DNA of 25,074 nucleotides from DASQQQ01 sp036390995 (GTDB lineage Bacteria > Actinomycetota > UBA4738 > HRBIN12): the NCBI GenBank assembly GCA_036390995.1, contig DASWAT010000119.1, positions 1-25,074 on the forward strand, in the 5' to 3' direction. Position 1 is the stretch's first letter. The number at the start of each line of letters is the position of its first letter. The notes beneath the pieces are model-generated. The model was not told the origin of the DNA. It searched no databases and was given only the letters and a program-made list of their open reading frames with translations. A program made the translations under genes and the position numbers. This document shows positions 23,930 to 25,074 of this stretch, in pieces.

Positions 23930-24280
23930 ATGCGGAAATATTCGCTCATCGACGACGGGCAGGGGAACTACAGGTACGGGAACGGGTACGAACAGTTCGA
24001 GGAGCAGGAGAAGCTCCCCGAGCCCGACCACAAGTCCACGCTGCGTGCGCTCCTGCGCGACGCGGACGAGGTGATCAAGCAGATGACGCTGGACGAGCTG
24101 AAGGCGAAGATCACCGCAATCCTGCCGGGGGCCACCTTCGAGGTGGACGACCTCGGCCAGATCGTCATCCGCTCCAGTTTCCGGCTGCACACCGACCCCG
24201 AGGCGTTGGCGGAAACCCTGCGCGAGAAGGCGCGCGATTACGTCCCGCTCAAGAAGGGTCTGTTCGGGAGGGGGAAGTAA
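23930..24280 (+). CDS. Hypothetical protein (116 aa)
   Basis: Starts at ATG 23930 behind a strong TAGGAGGGG (23919-23927). The N-terminal third is rich in Tyr, Asn, Gln and Glu (DDGQGNYRYGNGYEQFEEQE). A compact alpha/beta-looking part follows: LRALLRDADEVIKQMTLDEL, then ITAILPGATFEVDDLGQIVI. A basic tail ends KKGLFGRGK. It is soluble with no signal peptide. I do not recognise the family. It sits between the TadE/G-like region and a transposase on the opposite strand. Confidence 0.6.
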   Translation: MRKYSLIDDGQGNYRYGNGYEQFEEQEKLPEPDHKSTLRALLRDADEVIKQMTLDELKAKITAILPGATFEVDDLGQIVIRSSFRLHTDPEALAETLREKARDYVPLKKGLFGRGK

Positions 24281-24428
24281 CCCTGCTTGGAAGGGGGTGA
24301 CGTGGGGGAGGGATCGGCGGCGTTGATCCAATCGACCAACGGCTGCTTGTACCGGAGGATCAGGGCTGCTCGATCGAGCATGGTCGTTGCCCCCGGGGAT
24401 CATCTGCGGAGGTCAAGGCCGCCCTCCT
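24281..24428. other. Spacer between orphan gene and transposase
   Basis: No credible gene. It contains the perfect 14-bp palindrome TGCTCGATCGAGCA at 24367-24380. The insertion-sequence end should lie here or further left, but without the other end outside the window the terminal repeat cannot be fixed. Confidence 0.4.
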
Positions 24429-25074
24429 TCATGCCACGCGGGCATGGTACTCATGGATCAGCCCACCGAGGATCTCGCGACGCGTGATCGCCTCGGGCCT
24501 CGCGGGTCCCGGGCCTGGGATCGGCCGGCCGACATCGTGCGGACGACGAAGACCGAGCCCGCGATGCGGTCGATGCGAGTTGTGGTGCGCGACGTACTCA
24601 CGCAACACGTCCACCAGGTGTCTTCGGTGAAGGATCAACACGTGATCGAGGACCTCCCGCCGCAAGCCTCCGATCAGTCGCTCGATGTGGCCGTTGGCCT
24701 GTGGGGTCCTGTACGGGGTGAGCACGACCTCGATGTCTTCGGCGGCGAAGACGGCATCGAAGCTGCGGTTGAACTTAGCGTCGCGGTCGCGGAGCAGGAA
24801 GCGAATGCAGAGCTGCGGGTCGGCGTCCAGATCCATCATCAGGTTGCGCGCCTGCTGGGTGACCCAGGTCCCGTCCGGGTTGGCGCTCACCCCGACCCCG
24901 AGGATCCGGCGGGTGTGGATGTGCAGGAACACCAGCACGTACAAGGTCTTGAGGAACACCGTCTCGACCGTGAAGAAGTCGCAGGCGACGATGCCCTTGG
25001 CTTGCGCTGAAAGGAACCGACGCCAGGTCGGACCGTCCCGGCGCGGCGCTGGCCCAAGGCCGGCTCGACGAAGG
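24429..25074 (-). mobile_element. DDE integrase-type transposase, truncated by window edge
   Basis: The C-terminal 214 or so residues of a transposase with an rve integrase core. The frame is open to the window edge, beginning LRRAGLGPAPRRDG and WRRFLSAQAKGIVACDFFTV. The first catalytic Asp is at 24978-24980, the second in RDRDAKF at about 24786-24788, and the Glu in ANGHIERL at 24681-24683, about 34 residues later. All three are intact. The C-terminus HNSHRPHRGL is typical of IS3/IS481-like enzymes; which family cannot be settled here. The stop is at 24429-24431, inside a small hairpin CATGCC-ACGCG-GGCATG (24430-24446). The start lies beyond the window. Confidence 0.88.

Noticed and set aside
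24287..24487. 66-residue plus-strand frame
   Set aside because: It has no good ribosome binding site, overlaps the end of the transposase in antisense, and has a noisy composition.

Overview
The window is GC-rich (visibly about 70%) chromosomal DNA. It looks like a deep-branching member of the Actinomycetota. The evidence is the LexA operator type (TCGAAC-N4-GTTCGA), the lexA / LysM gene / nrdR order also found in mycobacteria and corynebacteria, a B12-dependent ribonucleotide reductase, a DapL-type lysine pathway, RNase Y, and many TGATG/ATGA gene overlaps. The class cannot be fixed from this sequence alone.

Layout. 45-1049 (minus): a small hypothetical protein and inorganic pyrophosphatase. 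1114-3690 (plus): a RodZ-like HTH/DUF4115 membrane protein, cinA and thpR. 3687-5470: SOS-controlled recA and recX. 5471-5737: an apparent leader or small-RNA region with a clear intrinsic terminator just before rny. 5738-12921 (plus): rny, then the overlapping set miaB-miaA-dapF-dapL-hflX. 12945-14581 (minus): lexA followed by a SIS-domain gene. 14683-14781: a divergent SOS control region with three LexA boxes. 14761-18566 (plus): a LysM division-inhibitor candidate, nrdR and nrdJ, with NrdR boxes. 18644-19078: dut. 19075-20804 (minus): a SpoIID/LytB-LGFP protein broken by one frameshift. 20926-21443: a GNAT acetyltransferase, also broken by one frameshift. 21493-21568: tRNA-Gly(GCC).

Downstream of the tRNA the character changes. 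There are short decayed fragments, an RTX-repeat piece whose likely signal peptide lies on the opposite strand, a small membrane protein coupled to a TadE/G-like pilus-type protein, a tiny lipoprotein remnant, an orphan 116-aa protein, and a DDE integrase-type transposase running off the right edge. This looks like an accessory junction beside a tRNA gene.

How the parts work together. One LexA circuit links recA-recX, lexA(-SIS) and the LysM gene; at recA and at the LysM gene the operator fills the -35/-10 spacer. NrdR likely represses itself and nrdJ. Together with dut these genes form a DNA-damage and dNTP-supply neighbourhood. dapF and dapL supply meso-diaminopimelate for lysine and cell wall, and miaA/miaB make ms2i6A37 in tRNA. 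The most interesting non-coding signals are the nested SOS promoters, the recX-rny terminated leader, the paired NrdR boxes, and the scrambled RTX locus.
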